Shown here piece after piece: positions 1 through 5,203 of a stretch of DNA of 11,854 bases. The number at the start of each line of letters is the position of its first letter. Positions within the stretch are counted from its first letter, which is position 1. The DNA lies in assembly GCA_050181295.1 (NCBI GenBank), contig JBFXDI010000119.1, positions 1 through 11,854 on the forward strand. Reading direction: 5' to 3'. The notes beneath the pieces were generated by a model that did no database searches, had not been told where the DNA came from, and saw nothing but the letters and a program-made list of their open reading frames with translations. This stretch comes from JBFXDI01 sp050181295 (GTDB lineage: Bacteria > Pseudomonadota > Alphaproteobacteria > Rhizobiales > Aestuariivirgaceae). The translations under genes were made by a program, and so were the position numbers.

Positions 1-658
1 GGAGGAGCGGCAGCTGCCTTATGGCGCCCGAGGACTCGCCGGGGCTGAGGCTCATGGTGCCGATGCCCTTGGCCGCGGCCTCGAGCTCCGGCACGATCGG
101 GGTGACGACGCGGAAGCGTGGAAGCGCCTCGAGCGTCGCATCCCCCTTGAAGGCGATTCCGGCCTTGAGCTTCGGCGCCGGCACGCCGATGTCCTTGGTG
201 ATGCCGAAGGCAAGCACCACGCGGCTTTGCGCGATGGCGTCCGCGAAGACGCGGTCCGTGTCGGAAAGACGGGCCCGCGCATCATCCACCCTGCCGCGCC
301 CGACCAGGGCCTCGAGCTCGCTGCCGGTGAGCACGCGCGAGGGCGAGAGCCGGTCGGGCTCGGCGAAGGCGATGTCGAACACGACGGTTGCGGCGCCGAG
401 CGCATCGAGCCGCTTGAGCAAGGTGGCGAGCCTGTCGCGGGGCCACGGCCACTGCCCATAGGCCTGGAGCGAAGCTTCGTCGATGTCGGCCACCCGCACC
501 GGCATGGGCTCGTTCTGGCGGGGCGTGAGGCGCTGGAACTGGTCGAAGGCCAGATCGCGGATGGCGCGCACCGCGAACGGGTCGGCCGCCCTCAGCAGCA
601 CCAGGTTTGCGAGGACGAAGATCCCGAACAGGGCCGCGAGCCAGCGCGAGCGCGTCAT
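1..658 (-). CDS. CHASE2-domain membrane protein, N-terminal part (probable adenylate/guanylate cyclase)
   Basis: The gene starts at the ATG at 658 and runs off the left edge without a stop, giving 219 N-terminal residues. Residues about 6-24 (WLAALFGIFVLANLVLL core) form a hydrophobic signal-anchor or first membrane segment. The part after it reads as a CHASE2 extracytoplasmic sensor domain: the VADIDEASLQAYGQWPWPRDRLATLL stretch begins near residue 54, followed by LDALGAATVVFDIAF and, further on, GTMSLSPGESSGAIRQLPLL. The 'IDE.SL...GQWPWPR' pattern is characteristic of CHASE2. In this family the domain is normally followed by two or three membrane helices and a class III nucleotide cyclase domain, sometimes a kinase or GGDEF domain, so the cyclase call is an inference about sequence outside the window. 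No Shine-Dalgarno sequence precedes the ATG. The gene is divergent from mmcB. The CHASE2 assignment is fairly sure; the output domain is not visible. Confidence 0.8.
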   Translation of the reverse strand, partial: MTRSRWLAALFGIFVLANLVLLRAADPFAVRAIRDLAFDQFQRLTPRQNEPMPVRVADIDEASLQAYGQWPWPRDRLATLLKRLDALGAATVVFDIAFAEPDRLSPSRVLTGSELEALVGRGRVDDARARLSDTDRVFADAIAQSRVVLAFGITKDIGVPAPKLKAGIAFKGDATLEALPRFRVVTPIVPELEAAAKGIGTMSLSPGESSGAIRQLPLL

Positions 659-667
659 GGGGCGAAT

Positions 668-696
668 CTTGTAGGCAATGCGGGGATTTCCGGCAA
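668..696 (-). promoter_or_regulatory. Candidate sigma70-type promoter of the CHASE2 gene
   Basis: On the minus strand TTGCCG (691-696) and TACAAG (668-673) are separated by 17 bases, each matching four of six consensus positions. Transcription would start near 661, about 3 bases before the ATG at 658, which agrees with the lack of a Shine-Dalgarno sequence. This is a pattern match only; weak matches of this sort occur by chance. Confidence 0.3.
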
Positions 697-730
697 TGGC
701 GGCGGGATTTGTTCGTTACCGGCCGCGTGG

Positions 731-765
731 TTCGTCATTGCCGGGCATGACGATGAGGAGAGGGC
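731..765. repeat. Collapsed copy of the intergenic palindromic repeat
   Basis: Positions 731-746 (ttcgtcattgccgggc) are identical to 11658-11673, and 741-752 (ccgggcatgacg) are identical to 11742-11753. This copy therefore consists of the two outer ends of the composite repeat at 11658-11753, joined at a shared ccgggc. The flank 753-765 (atgaggagagggc) resembles the outer flank of the larger copy read on the opposite strand (gaagagagggc). The resulting 20-bp core is an imperfect palindrome, CGTCA-TGCC/GGCA-TGACG with two extra bases. It lies between the two divergent starts at 658 and 810. Confidence 0.75.
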
Positions 766-775
766 TGTCCCGCCA

Positions 776-803
776 TTGACTTGCCCGGTCTCGCGTCCAC
801 AAT
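776..803 (+). promoter_or_regulatory. Candidate sigma70-type promoter of mmcB, giving a leaderless mRNA
   Basis: TTGACT (776-781) and CACAAT (798-803) are spaced by 16 bases. The -35 matches five of six consensus positions and the -10 four of six. Transcription would begin about 7 bases after the -10, at or next to the A of the ATG at 810. No Shine-Dalgarno sequence precedes that ATG. The alphaproteobacterial LexA box (GTTC-N7-GTTC) is not seen in this spacer, although mmcB is reported as SOS-regulated in Caulobacter. Confidence 0.4.
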
Positions 804-809
804 GCCCGC

Positions 810-1277
810 ATGCAAATCAGCGACGAGCTCGTGATCCTCGACGGACGCCAGTCGCCGACTGCGGCTGGCGTGCAGCGGGGCCTCTGCCGCATGTTGCGCG
901 AGGCCGGATACGCCACGCTCTGCGAGTTTCCGCTGGCCTCCGGCCGCCGCGCCGACGTGATGGCCATGGGCCTCAAGGGTGCAATCGTCATCGTCGAGAT
1001 CAAATCCTGCCCCGCCGACTACCGCTCCGACGGCAAATGGCCGGAATACCGCGACTATTGCGACTACCTCTATTTCGCCATTCCGCCCGCCATGCCGAAG
1101 GCGCTGATCGCGGAGGACGCCGGCCTGATCGTCGCGGACGCCTGGGGCGCGGAGATCCTGAGGCATCCCGAAGGCCATTCCCTGTCGGCCGCCCGCCGCA
1201 AGGCGGTGACCTTGCGCTTCGCCCGCATGGCGGCGCTGCGCCTCCACAGCCTCCACGACCCCAACGCCGGTCTATAG
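810..1277 (+). CDS. mmcB: MmcB family DNA repair protein (DUF1052)
   Basis: This 155-residue protein has the usual length and layout of the MmcB family (PF06319), found mainly in alphaproteobacteria and linked in Caulobacter to resistance to mitomycin C, a DNA crosslinker. It has a PD-(D/E)XK nuclease-like core: GRRADV supplies D49, and the hydrophobic strand AIVIVEIK supplies E63 and K65. The conserved patch KWPEYRDYCDYLYFA follows at about 76-90. A cytoplasmic role acting on damaged DNA is expected; nuclease activity is inferred from the fold motif, not shown. The ATG at 810 is chosen because it opens directly on the conserved helix and lies just after a promoter-like sequence. The antiporter gene begins 9 bp downstream, so the two are probably co-transcribed. 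The family call is confident. Confidence 0.9.
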   Translation: MQISDELVILDGRQSPTAAGVQRGLCRMLREAGYATLCEFPLASGRRADVMAMGLKGAIVIVEIKSCPADYRSDGKWPEYRDYCDYLYFAIPPAMPKALIAEDAGLIVADAWGAEILRHPEGHSLSAARRKAVTLRFARMAALRLHSLHDPNAGL

Positions 1278-1286
1278 GCCTCCGTC

Positions 1287-3074
1287 ATGGCCGCACCGGA
1301 CCCCATGATCTACAAGCAGGTGCTTGTGGTCCTGGTCACGGCGGGCGTGGTCATCCCTCTCTTCCACCGCCTGAAGCTGTCGCCCATCCTCGGCTTCCTG
1401 CTCATGGGCATCCTTGTCGGCCCGAGCGTGCTCGGCCGCGCGGCCGCCGATCTCCCCTGGCTCTCCCGTTTCGTCGTCACCGACGCCGAGGAGATCGACC
1501 AGTTCGCCGACCTCGGCGTCGTGTTCCTGCTTTTCATGATCGGCCTGGAGCTTTCCTTCCAGCGGCTCGTGTCCTTGCGGCGGCTGGTCTTCGGCCTGGG
1601 CTCGCTGCAGGTCGTCGCGTCGATCCTGGCGATCGCGCTCATGGCCTCCCTGTTCCTGGGGGCGACCGAGGCGGTGCTGGTCGGGGCGGCGCTCTCCCTT
1701 TCCTCGACCGCGATCGTGATCGAGCTTCTTTCGCGCCAGAAGCGCCTGAGCTCGCAAGCCGGGCGAACGGCCTTCTCGGTGCTCCTGTTCCAGGACCTCG
1801 CCGTCGTGCCGCTGCTACTGCTCGTCGGTGTCCTGGGGCGGCAGGAGAACGGCCTGTGGTGGGTCGGGCTCCTGATGGCGCTCTTCCAGGCGCTCGTCAC
1901 GATCGCGCTCGTGGTCGTGGTCGGACGCTACGTGCTGAGCCCGTTCCTCCGCCTCGTCGCCCAGACCCGGAGCCCGGACCTTTTCCTTGCGGCCGTGCTC
2001 CTGATCGTCGTTGGAACGGCGCTCGTCACCAGCCTTTCCGGCCTGTCCATGGCGCTCGGCGCCTTCCTTGCCGGCCTTGTGCTGGCGGAAACCGAGTTCC
2101 GGCGCGAGATCGAGACGCTGATAGAGCCCTTCAAGGGCCTGCTGCTCGGCGTCTTCTTCCTGCTCGTCGGCATGACCATGGACATCGCCGACGTGGCGGC
2201 CCATCCCTTCGAGATCATGGGGTTCGCGCTCCTGCTCGTGGCGCTGAAGGCGCTCATCGTGCTTGGGGCCGGCCGCCTGTTCGGCATCGGCTGGCCGGCG
2301 CTGCTCGAGACGGCTCTTCTGCTCGGGCCGGGCGGCGAGTTCGCCTTCGTCATGCTGGGCGCGTCCGTGGGCGCCGGTCTCGTGACCACCGCGACCGCCG
2401 GAACGGCATCCGTCGTCGTGTCGCTGAGCATGGTCGCGCTTCCGCTCCTATCCCTTGCGGGACGCAAGCTGTCGCAGCGCGTCGCGGTGGGCAGGGAAAT
2501 CCCGCAGGAGGCCATGGTGGCGCCGGCGGGGGACGCCCACCCCAAGGTCATCGTCGCGGGCTTCGGCCGGGTGGGCAAGCTCGTCTGCGGACTTCTCAAG
2601 GAGCATGGCATCCCCTATCTCGCCGTCGACACGGATCCCATGCAGGTCGCGCGCTGCCGGCGGGAGGGTTGGGTCGTCTACTACGGCGACGCGGCTCGCG
2701 CCTCGTTTCTGCGCACCTGCGGCGCGGAGACCGCCGCGACGCTCGTCGTCACCGTGGATCAGCCGAGCAAGGTCGACGAGATCGTGGCCGTGGCGCGTAC
2801 CGTCAATCCCGAGCTGCGGGTGATCGTGCGGGCCCGCGATGAGACGCACGCCCAGCATCTCTACAAGGCGGGCGCGTCGGAGGCGGTGCCGGAAACCATC
2901 GAGGCGAGCCTGCAACTCGCCGAATCCGTGCTGGTGGAATCGGGTGTCGCCATGGGCCTCGCCATAGCCTCGATCCACGAGCACCGCGATTCCTACCGCA
3001 AGCTGCTCGGGCGGCCCGACCGCCGCCGCCTGGTCGAGGCCCAGCGCCGCAAGGCGGGCGAGCCGGCGTCCTGA
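1287..3074 (+). CDS. CPA2 family cation:proton antiporter, KefB/KefC type, with C-terminal RCK domain
   Basis: The 595-residue protein has a membrane domain at about 8-395 and a cytoplasmic RCK_N/TrkA-N domain from about 419. Family hallmarks are FLLFMIGLEL (80-89), SLSSTAIVIELL (137-148), the buried QD pair in LLFQDLAVVPLLLL (Q169, D170), GAFLAGLVLAETEFRREIE (258-276) and PFKGLLLGVFFLLVGMTMD (281-299). The Rossmann nucleotide-binding motif is VIVAGFGRVG (421-430), followed by VDTDP. It should exchange potassium (or sodium) for protons across the inner membrane, with the RCK domain sensing nucleotide or, in true KefB/KefC, glutathione adducts. Glutathione gating cannot be confirmed here, and no KefF/KefG-like ancillary gene is in the window. 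The ATG at 1287 has no clear Shine-Dalgarno sequence; the ATG at 1305 (residue 7) follows a GGA and is an alternative start. The stop lies 5 bp from the convergent citrate synthase stop. Confidence 0.9.
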   Translation: MAAPDPMIYKQVLVVLVTAGVVIPLFHRLKLSPILGFLLMGILVGPSVLGRAAADLPWLSRFVVTDAEEIDQFADLGVVFLLFMIGLELSFQRLVSLRRLVFGLGSLQVVASILAIALMASLFLGATEAVLVGAALSLSSTAIVIELLSRQKRLSSQAGRTAFSVLLFQDLAVVPLLLLVGVLGRQENGLWWVGLLMALFQALVTIALVVVVGRYVLSPFLRLVAQTRSPDLFLAAVLLIVVGTALVTSLSGLSMALGAFLAGLVLAETEFRREIETLIEPFKGLLLGVFFLLVGMTMDIADVAAHPFEIMGFALLLVALKALIVLGAGRLFGIGWPALLETALLLGPGGEFAFVMLGASVGAGLVTTATAGTASVVVSLSMVALPLLSLAGRKLSQRVAVGREIPQEAMVAPAGDAHPKVIVAGFGRVGKLVCGLLKEHGIPYLAVDTDPMQVARCRREGWVVYYGDAARASFLRTCGAETAATLVVTVDQPSKVDEIVAVARTVNPELRVIVRARDETHAQHLYKAGASEAVPETIEASLQLAESVLVESGVAMGLAIASIHEHRDSYRKLLGRPDRRRLVEAQRRKAGEPAS

Positions 3075-3083
3075 AGCGTTCAG
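3071..3083. other. Short palindrome containing the facing stop codons of the antiporter and citrate synthase genes
   Basis: CTGAA-GCG-TTCAG is a perfect 5-bp inverted repeat that contains both TGA stops (3072-3074 plus, 3080-3082 minus). The genes are only 5 bp apart, so there is no separate terminator between them. A 5-bp, partly A/T stem is too weak to be an intrinsic terminator by itself, and the symmetry partly follows from two TGA codons facing each other. Confidence 0.35.
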
Positions 3084-4225
3084 TCTCGCCTCTCGATCGG
3101 CACATAGTCTCTGGGCGCCGGGCCGTTATAGAGCGTGAGAGGGCGGATCAGGATGTTGTTCTCCTGCTGCTCGAGCACCTGCGTGACCCAGCCGGGCACG
3201 CGTCCGATGGCGAAGAGCGACACGAAGACGTCCCGCTCGATGCCGAGCAGGTGATAGACGACCCCCGAGTAGAAATCGACGTTCACGTTGACGCCGTGGC
3301 GGGCATAGGGCGCCATGGCCTCGACCACCGCCTGCAGGATCTCGTACCAGCGCGGCTGGCCGAGTTCTTTCGAAAGCTTCTCCACGCCCGCCCGCATGTG
3401 GCGGGCGCGCGGGTCCTCGGCGCGGTAGACCCTGTGGCCGAAGCCCGTGATGGCCTCGCCCGCCTTGCGCTTCTCGCGCACATAGTCGGCGGCGCGGGCG
3501 GGATCGCCAATCTCCTCGGCCATCTTCATCACGTCCTCGGCCGCCCCGCCATGCGCCGGCCCCGAGAGCGCCGCGACCGCCGCCGTGACGGCGGCGTGCA
3601 GGTCGGCTTCCGTGCCGGTCACCACCCGTGCCGTGAAGGAGGAGGCGTTGGAGCCGTGCTCGGCATGCAGCACGAGGTCGCGGTCGATGAGGCGCGCGGC
3701 ATCCTCGCTCGGCGTCGAGCCCTTGAGCATCCGGAGCAGGTTCGCTGCATGCCCGAGCGTCGGGCTGGCGGCCACGGGTTCGAGCCCGGCGCGGATGCGC
3801 GCATGCGCGGCGACGATCATGGGAACCTGCGAGGTGAGCCGCACGCCCTTGCGCAGCACCGCCTCGCGGGAATTGTCAGAAGTGTCCGGATCGAAAGCGG
3901 AGAGCGCCGACACCGCCGTTCTCAGCATGTCCATGGGATGCGCGTCGGCCGTCAGCCGGATGATCTGCAACACGCCTTCGGGGAGCGTTCTTGCCGCCTT
4001 CAGCTCCCGGTCGAAAACCGTCAGTTCGTCCCGTGTCGGAAGCTCGCCGTGGAGGAGAAGCCAGGCCGTTTCCTCGAAAGAGGAATGCTGCGCCAGATCA
4101 TGGATGGAGTAGCCCCGGTAGCGGAGCTCTCCCGCCTTGCCGTCTATGAAGGTGCAGGGCGAGCGCTCGAAATAGACGCCCTTGAGACCCCGCTGAATCC
4201 TGATCGCTTCGCCGGCTTCCGACAT
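3080..4225 (-). CDS. Citrate synthase family protein (citrate or 2-methylcitrate synthase)
   Basis: This 381-residue enzyme condenses acetyl-CoA (or propionyl-CoA) with oxaloacetate. All expected catalytic residues are present: H225 in SGPAHGGAAEDV, H264 in GFGHRVYRAEDPRA, and D317 in VNVNVDFYSGVVY; LVLHAEHGSNASSF (184-197) and the arginines in AIGRVPGW and NNILIRP are also conserved. The short length, without the extra N-terminal region of Gram-negative hexameric citrate synthase (about 430 residues), places it in the dimeric, Gram-positive/archaeal-like branch that also contains methylcitrate synthase PrpC. Which substrate it prefers cannot be read from the sequence; no prpB or prpD neighbour is seen. 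The ATG at 4225 is preceded by AAGGA eight bases upstream, a good Shine-Dalgarno. It lies 95 bp downstream of the GlcG/HbpS gene on the same strand and may share its transcript. Confidence 0.93.
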   Translation of the reverse strand: MSEAGEAIRIQRGLKGVYFERSPCTFIDGKAGELRYRGYSIHDLAQHSSFEETAWLLLHGELPTRDELTVFDRELKAARTLPEGVLQIIRLTADAHPMDMLRTAVSALSAFDPDTSDNSREAVLRKGVRLTSQVPMIVAAHARIRAGLEPVAASPTLGHAANLLRMLKGSTPSEDAARLIDRDLVLHAEHGSNASSFTARVVTGTEADLHAAVTAAVAALSGPAHGGAAEDVMKMAEEIGDPARAADYVREKRKAGEAITGFGHRVYRAEDPRARHMRAGVEKLSKELGQPRWYEILQAVVEAMAPYARHGVNVNVDFYSGVVYHLLGIERDVFVSLFAIGRVPGWVTQVLEQQENNILIRPLTLYNGPAPRDYVPIERRD

Positions 4226-4320
4226 TTCTCATCCTTGTCACATGGGACGGCCTTGCGGTCCGCTGCGCGGGCCGGAAGCGTAGTGTCGGTCGATCCGGAA
4301 TCGGAGAAAAGGACCAGTCG

Positions 4321-4749
4321 CTAGCCGGTGATGGGCTCAAATCCCGCCGCGGTGATGCCGGCGAGCGCGCAGGTCTCGTCATTGTCGCCGCTGTCGCCCG
4401 AGATGCCAACGGCGCCCAACGCCTTGCCGTCGGCCGCCCGGATCAGGACGCCGCCGGTCTGGGGAACGAGCTTTCCGCCCGACAGCACCGAAAGCGATTG
4501 CAGGAAGGCCGGGTTGTTCTGGGCCCGGATGTTGAGATCGCGTCCGGAAAGGCCCATGGCGACGGCGCCCCACGCCTTGCCCATGGCGACTTCCGGGCGG
4601 AAGAAGCTGGCGCCGTCCTGGCGGCGGACGGAGACGATGTGGCCGCCGGCGTCCAGCACCGCCACGGCCAGGGGCTGGCATCCAAGCCTCTCGGCCTCGG
4701 CGAAGGCGCCCCGGATGATGGTGTCCGCGACGGTGAGTGTCAGGTGCAT
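4321..4749 (-). CDS. GlcG/HbpS family protein (DUF336, heme-binding-like)
   Basis: The 142-residue protein covers the whole GlcG/HbpS-like family (PF03928). Family signatures are VAVLDAGGHIV (29-39), DGASFFRPEVAMGKAWGA (45-62), VPQTGGVLIR (95-104) and GAVGISGDSGDNDETCALAGI (112-132). Known members include the extracellular heme-binding HbpS of Streptomyces and GlcG beside glycolate oxidase genes; many others have no known role. No signal peptide or membrane segment is visible, so it is probably cytoplasmic. Heme binding is a family possibility only. The ATG at 4749 has GAGGA about 6 bases upstream, which supports this start. The gene is divergent from the DUF2934 gene and directly upstream of the citrate synthase gene, so a link to organic acid metabolism is possible but not shown. 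Confidence 0.87.
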   Translation of the reverse strand: MHLTLTVADTIIRGAFAEAERLGCQPLAVAVLDAGGHIVSVRRQDGASFFRPEVAMGKAWGAVAMGLSGRDLNIRAQNNPAFLQSLSVLSGGKLVPQTGGVLIRAADGKALGAVGISGDSGDNDETCALAGITAAGFEPITG

Positions 4750-4784
4750 GAAATCCTCGAAATCCCCTCAAGGCCCCCAAAAGC

Positions 4785-4813
4785 ATCATGGAGCGACTCG
4801 CGCCAGTCATCAA
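4785..4813 (-). promoter_or_regulatory. Candidate sigma70-type promoter of the GlcG/HbpS gene
   Basis: Minus-strand TTGATG (4808-4813) and CATGAT (4785-4790) are separated by 17 bases; each matches four of six consensus positions. Transcription would start near 4778 and give a leader of about 28 bases containing the Shine-Dalgarno GAGGA. The spacing and placement are right, but the evidence is only a pattern match. Confidence 0.3.
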
Positions 4814-4849
4814 TGCGTGAGAGGCGCAATGCACAGGGTCTTGGGCGGT

Positions 4850-4875
4850 GGAACGAACCATGCCCTCCGCCTGTT
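4850..4875 (+). promoter_or_regulatory. Candidate EcfG-type (general stress response) promoter of the DUF2934 gene
   Basis: GGAAC (4850-4854) is followed after 17 bases by TGTT (4872-4875). The alphaproteobacterial EcfG consensus is roughly GGAAC-N16-17-CGTT, so the -35 is perfect, the spacing is allowed and the -10 has one mismatch. Transcription would start near 4882, followed by the Shine-Dalgarno GGAGG at 4893-4897 and the ATG at 4903. Confidence 0.45.
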
Positions 4876-4902
4876 GGAAGGCCAGAACGGATGGAGGAAG
4901 CC

Positions 4903-5187
4903 ATGAACGGAGACAACAAGCAGACGGACGGTGAGCGGGAACGCAAGATCCGCGAGAAGGCCTATCGGCTTTGGGAGGAGGCGGGGCGCCCCGAAGGCCG
5001 CGCGCTCGAGCACTGGGCGGAAGCGAACCGGAAATTCGACGAGGAGCGGCGGACGCCAGGCGGCGGCCAGCATGCGCGGGTTCCCAAGGAAAGCGAGCTT
5101 AAAGCCGCCCGCTCCGACAACAAGAAAGCGACCAAGGCGGCCAAACGCGGCGGCCGCAACCGCAAGCCGGTGAGCCCCGGCGGGTGA
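4903..5187 (+). CDS. DUF2934 domain small basic protein
   Basis: This 94-residue protein carries a DUF2934 domain (PF11154) at about 10-50, recognised by the pattern IREKAYRLWEEAGRPEGRALEHWAEANRKF. The domain is common in rhizobia and related bacteria and has no established biochemical function. The C-terminal half (about 52-94) is low complexity and rich in Lys and Arg (KKATKAAKRGGRNRKP), probably disordered and able to bind nucleic acid or another acidic partner; that is inference. The ATG at 4903 is chosen over the in-frame ATG at 4891 because GGAGG lies 5 bases before it. The frame also stays open upstream to about 4498, but that part opposes the GlcG/HbpS gene and is not believed. It is the only plus-strand gene between two minus-strand units, ends 3 bp before the glgP stop, and has an EcfG-like promoter upstream. 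Confidence 0.83.
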   Translation: MNGDNKQTDGERERKIREKAYRLWEEAGRPEGRALEHWAEANRKFDEERRTPGGGQHARVPKESELKAARSDNKKATKAAKRGGRNRKPVSPGG

Positions 5188-5203
5188 GGGCTAGCCCCTC
5201 ACC
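5183..5203. terminator. GC-rich hairpin shared by the convergent DUF2934 and glgP ends
   Basis: GGTGAGGG (5183-5190) and CCCTCACC (5196-5203) form a perfect 8-bp stem with a 5-base loop, ctagc. The stem and loop include both stop codons (TGA 5185-5187 plus; TAG 5191-5193 minus). The strength and symmetry suit a bidirectional terminator, but there is no T-tract on either strand, so it may only slow polymerase or protect 3' ends. Confidence 0.4.

Noticed and set aside
711..733. Two GTTC motifs upstream of mmcB as a LexA box
   Set aside because: The motifs (711-714 and 730-733) are 15 bases apart, not the 7 required by the alphaproteobacterial LexA site.
227..2842. An 871-codon open frame on the plus strand crossing the CHASE2 gene, mmcB and the antiporter gene
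   Set aside because: It overlaps three clearly recognisable genes in other frames; its translation is Arg/Pro/Gly-rich and matches no domain. Long empty frames are expected at this GC content.
3578..3596. Perfect 9-bp inverted repeat with a 1-base centre inside the citrate synthase gene
   Set aside because: It arises from GCC/GCG alanine codons in TAAVTAAVAA; a single-base loop cannot form a hairpin, and no regulatory role is suggested.
3251..4324. A 357-codon open frame opposite the citrate synthase gene (plus strand)
   Set aside because: Shadow of a gene that has all its catalytic residues on the other strand.
4498..4902. Upstream extension of the DUF2934 frame to 229 codons
   Set aside because: The extension opposes the GlcG/HbpS gene; the DUF2934 domain and a good ribosome binding site support the start at 4903.
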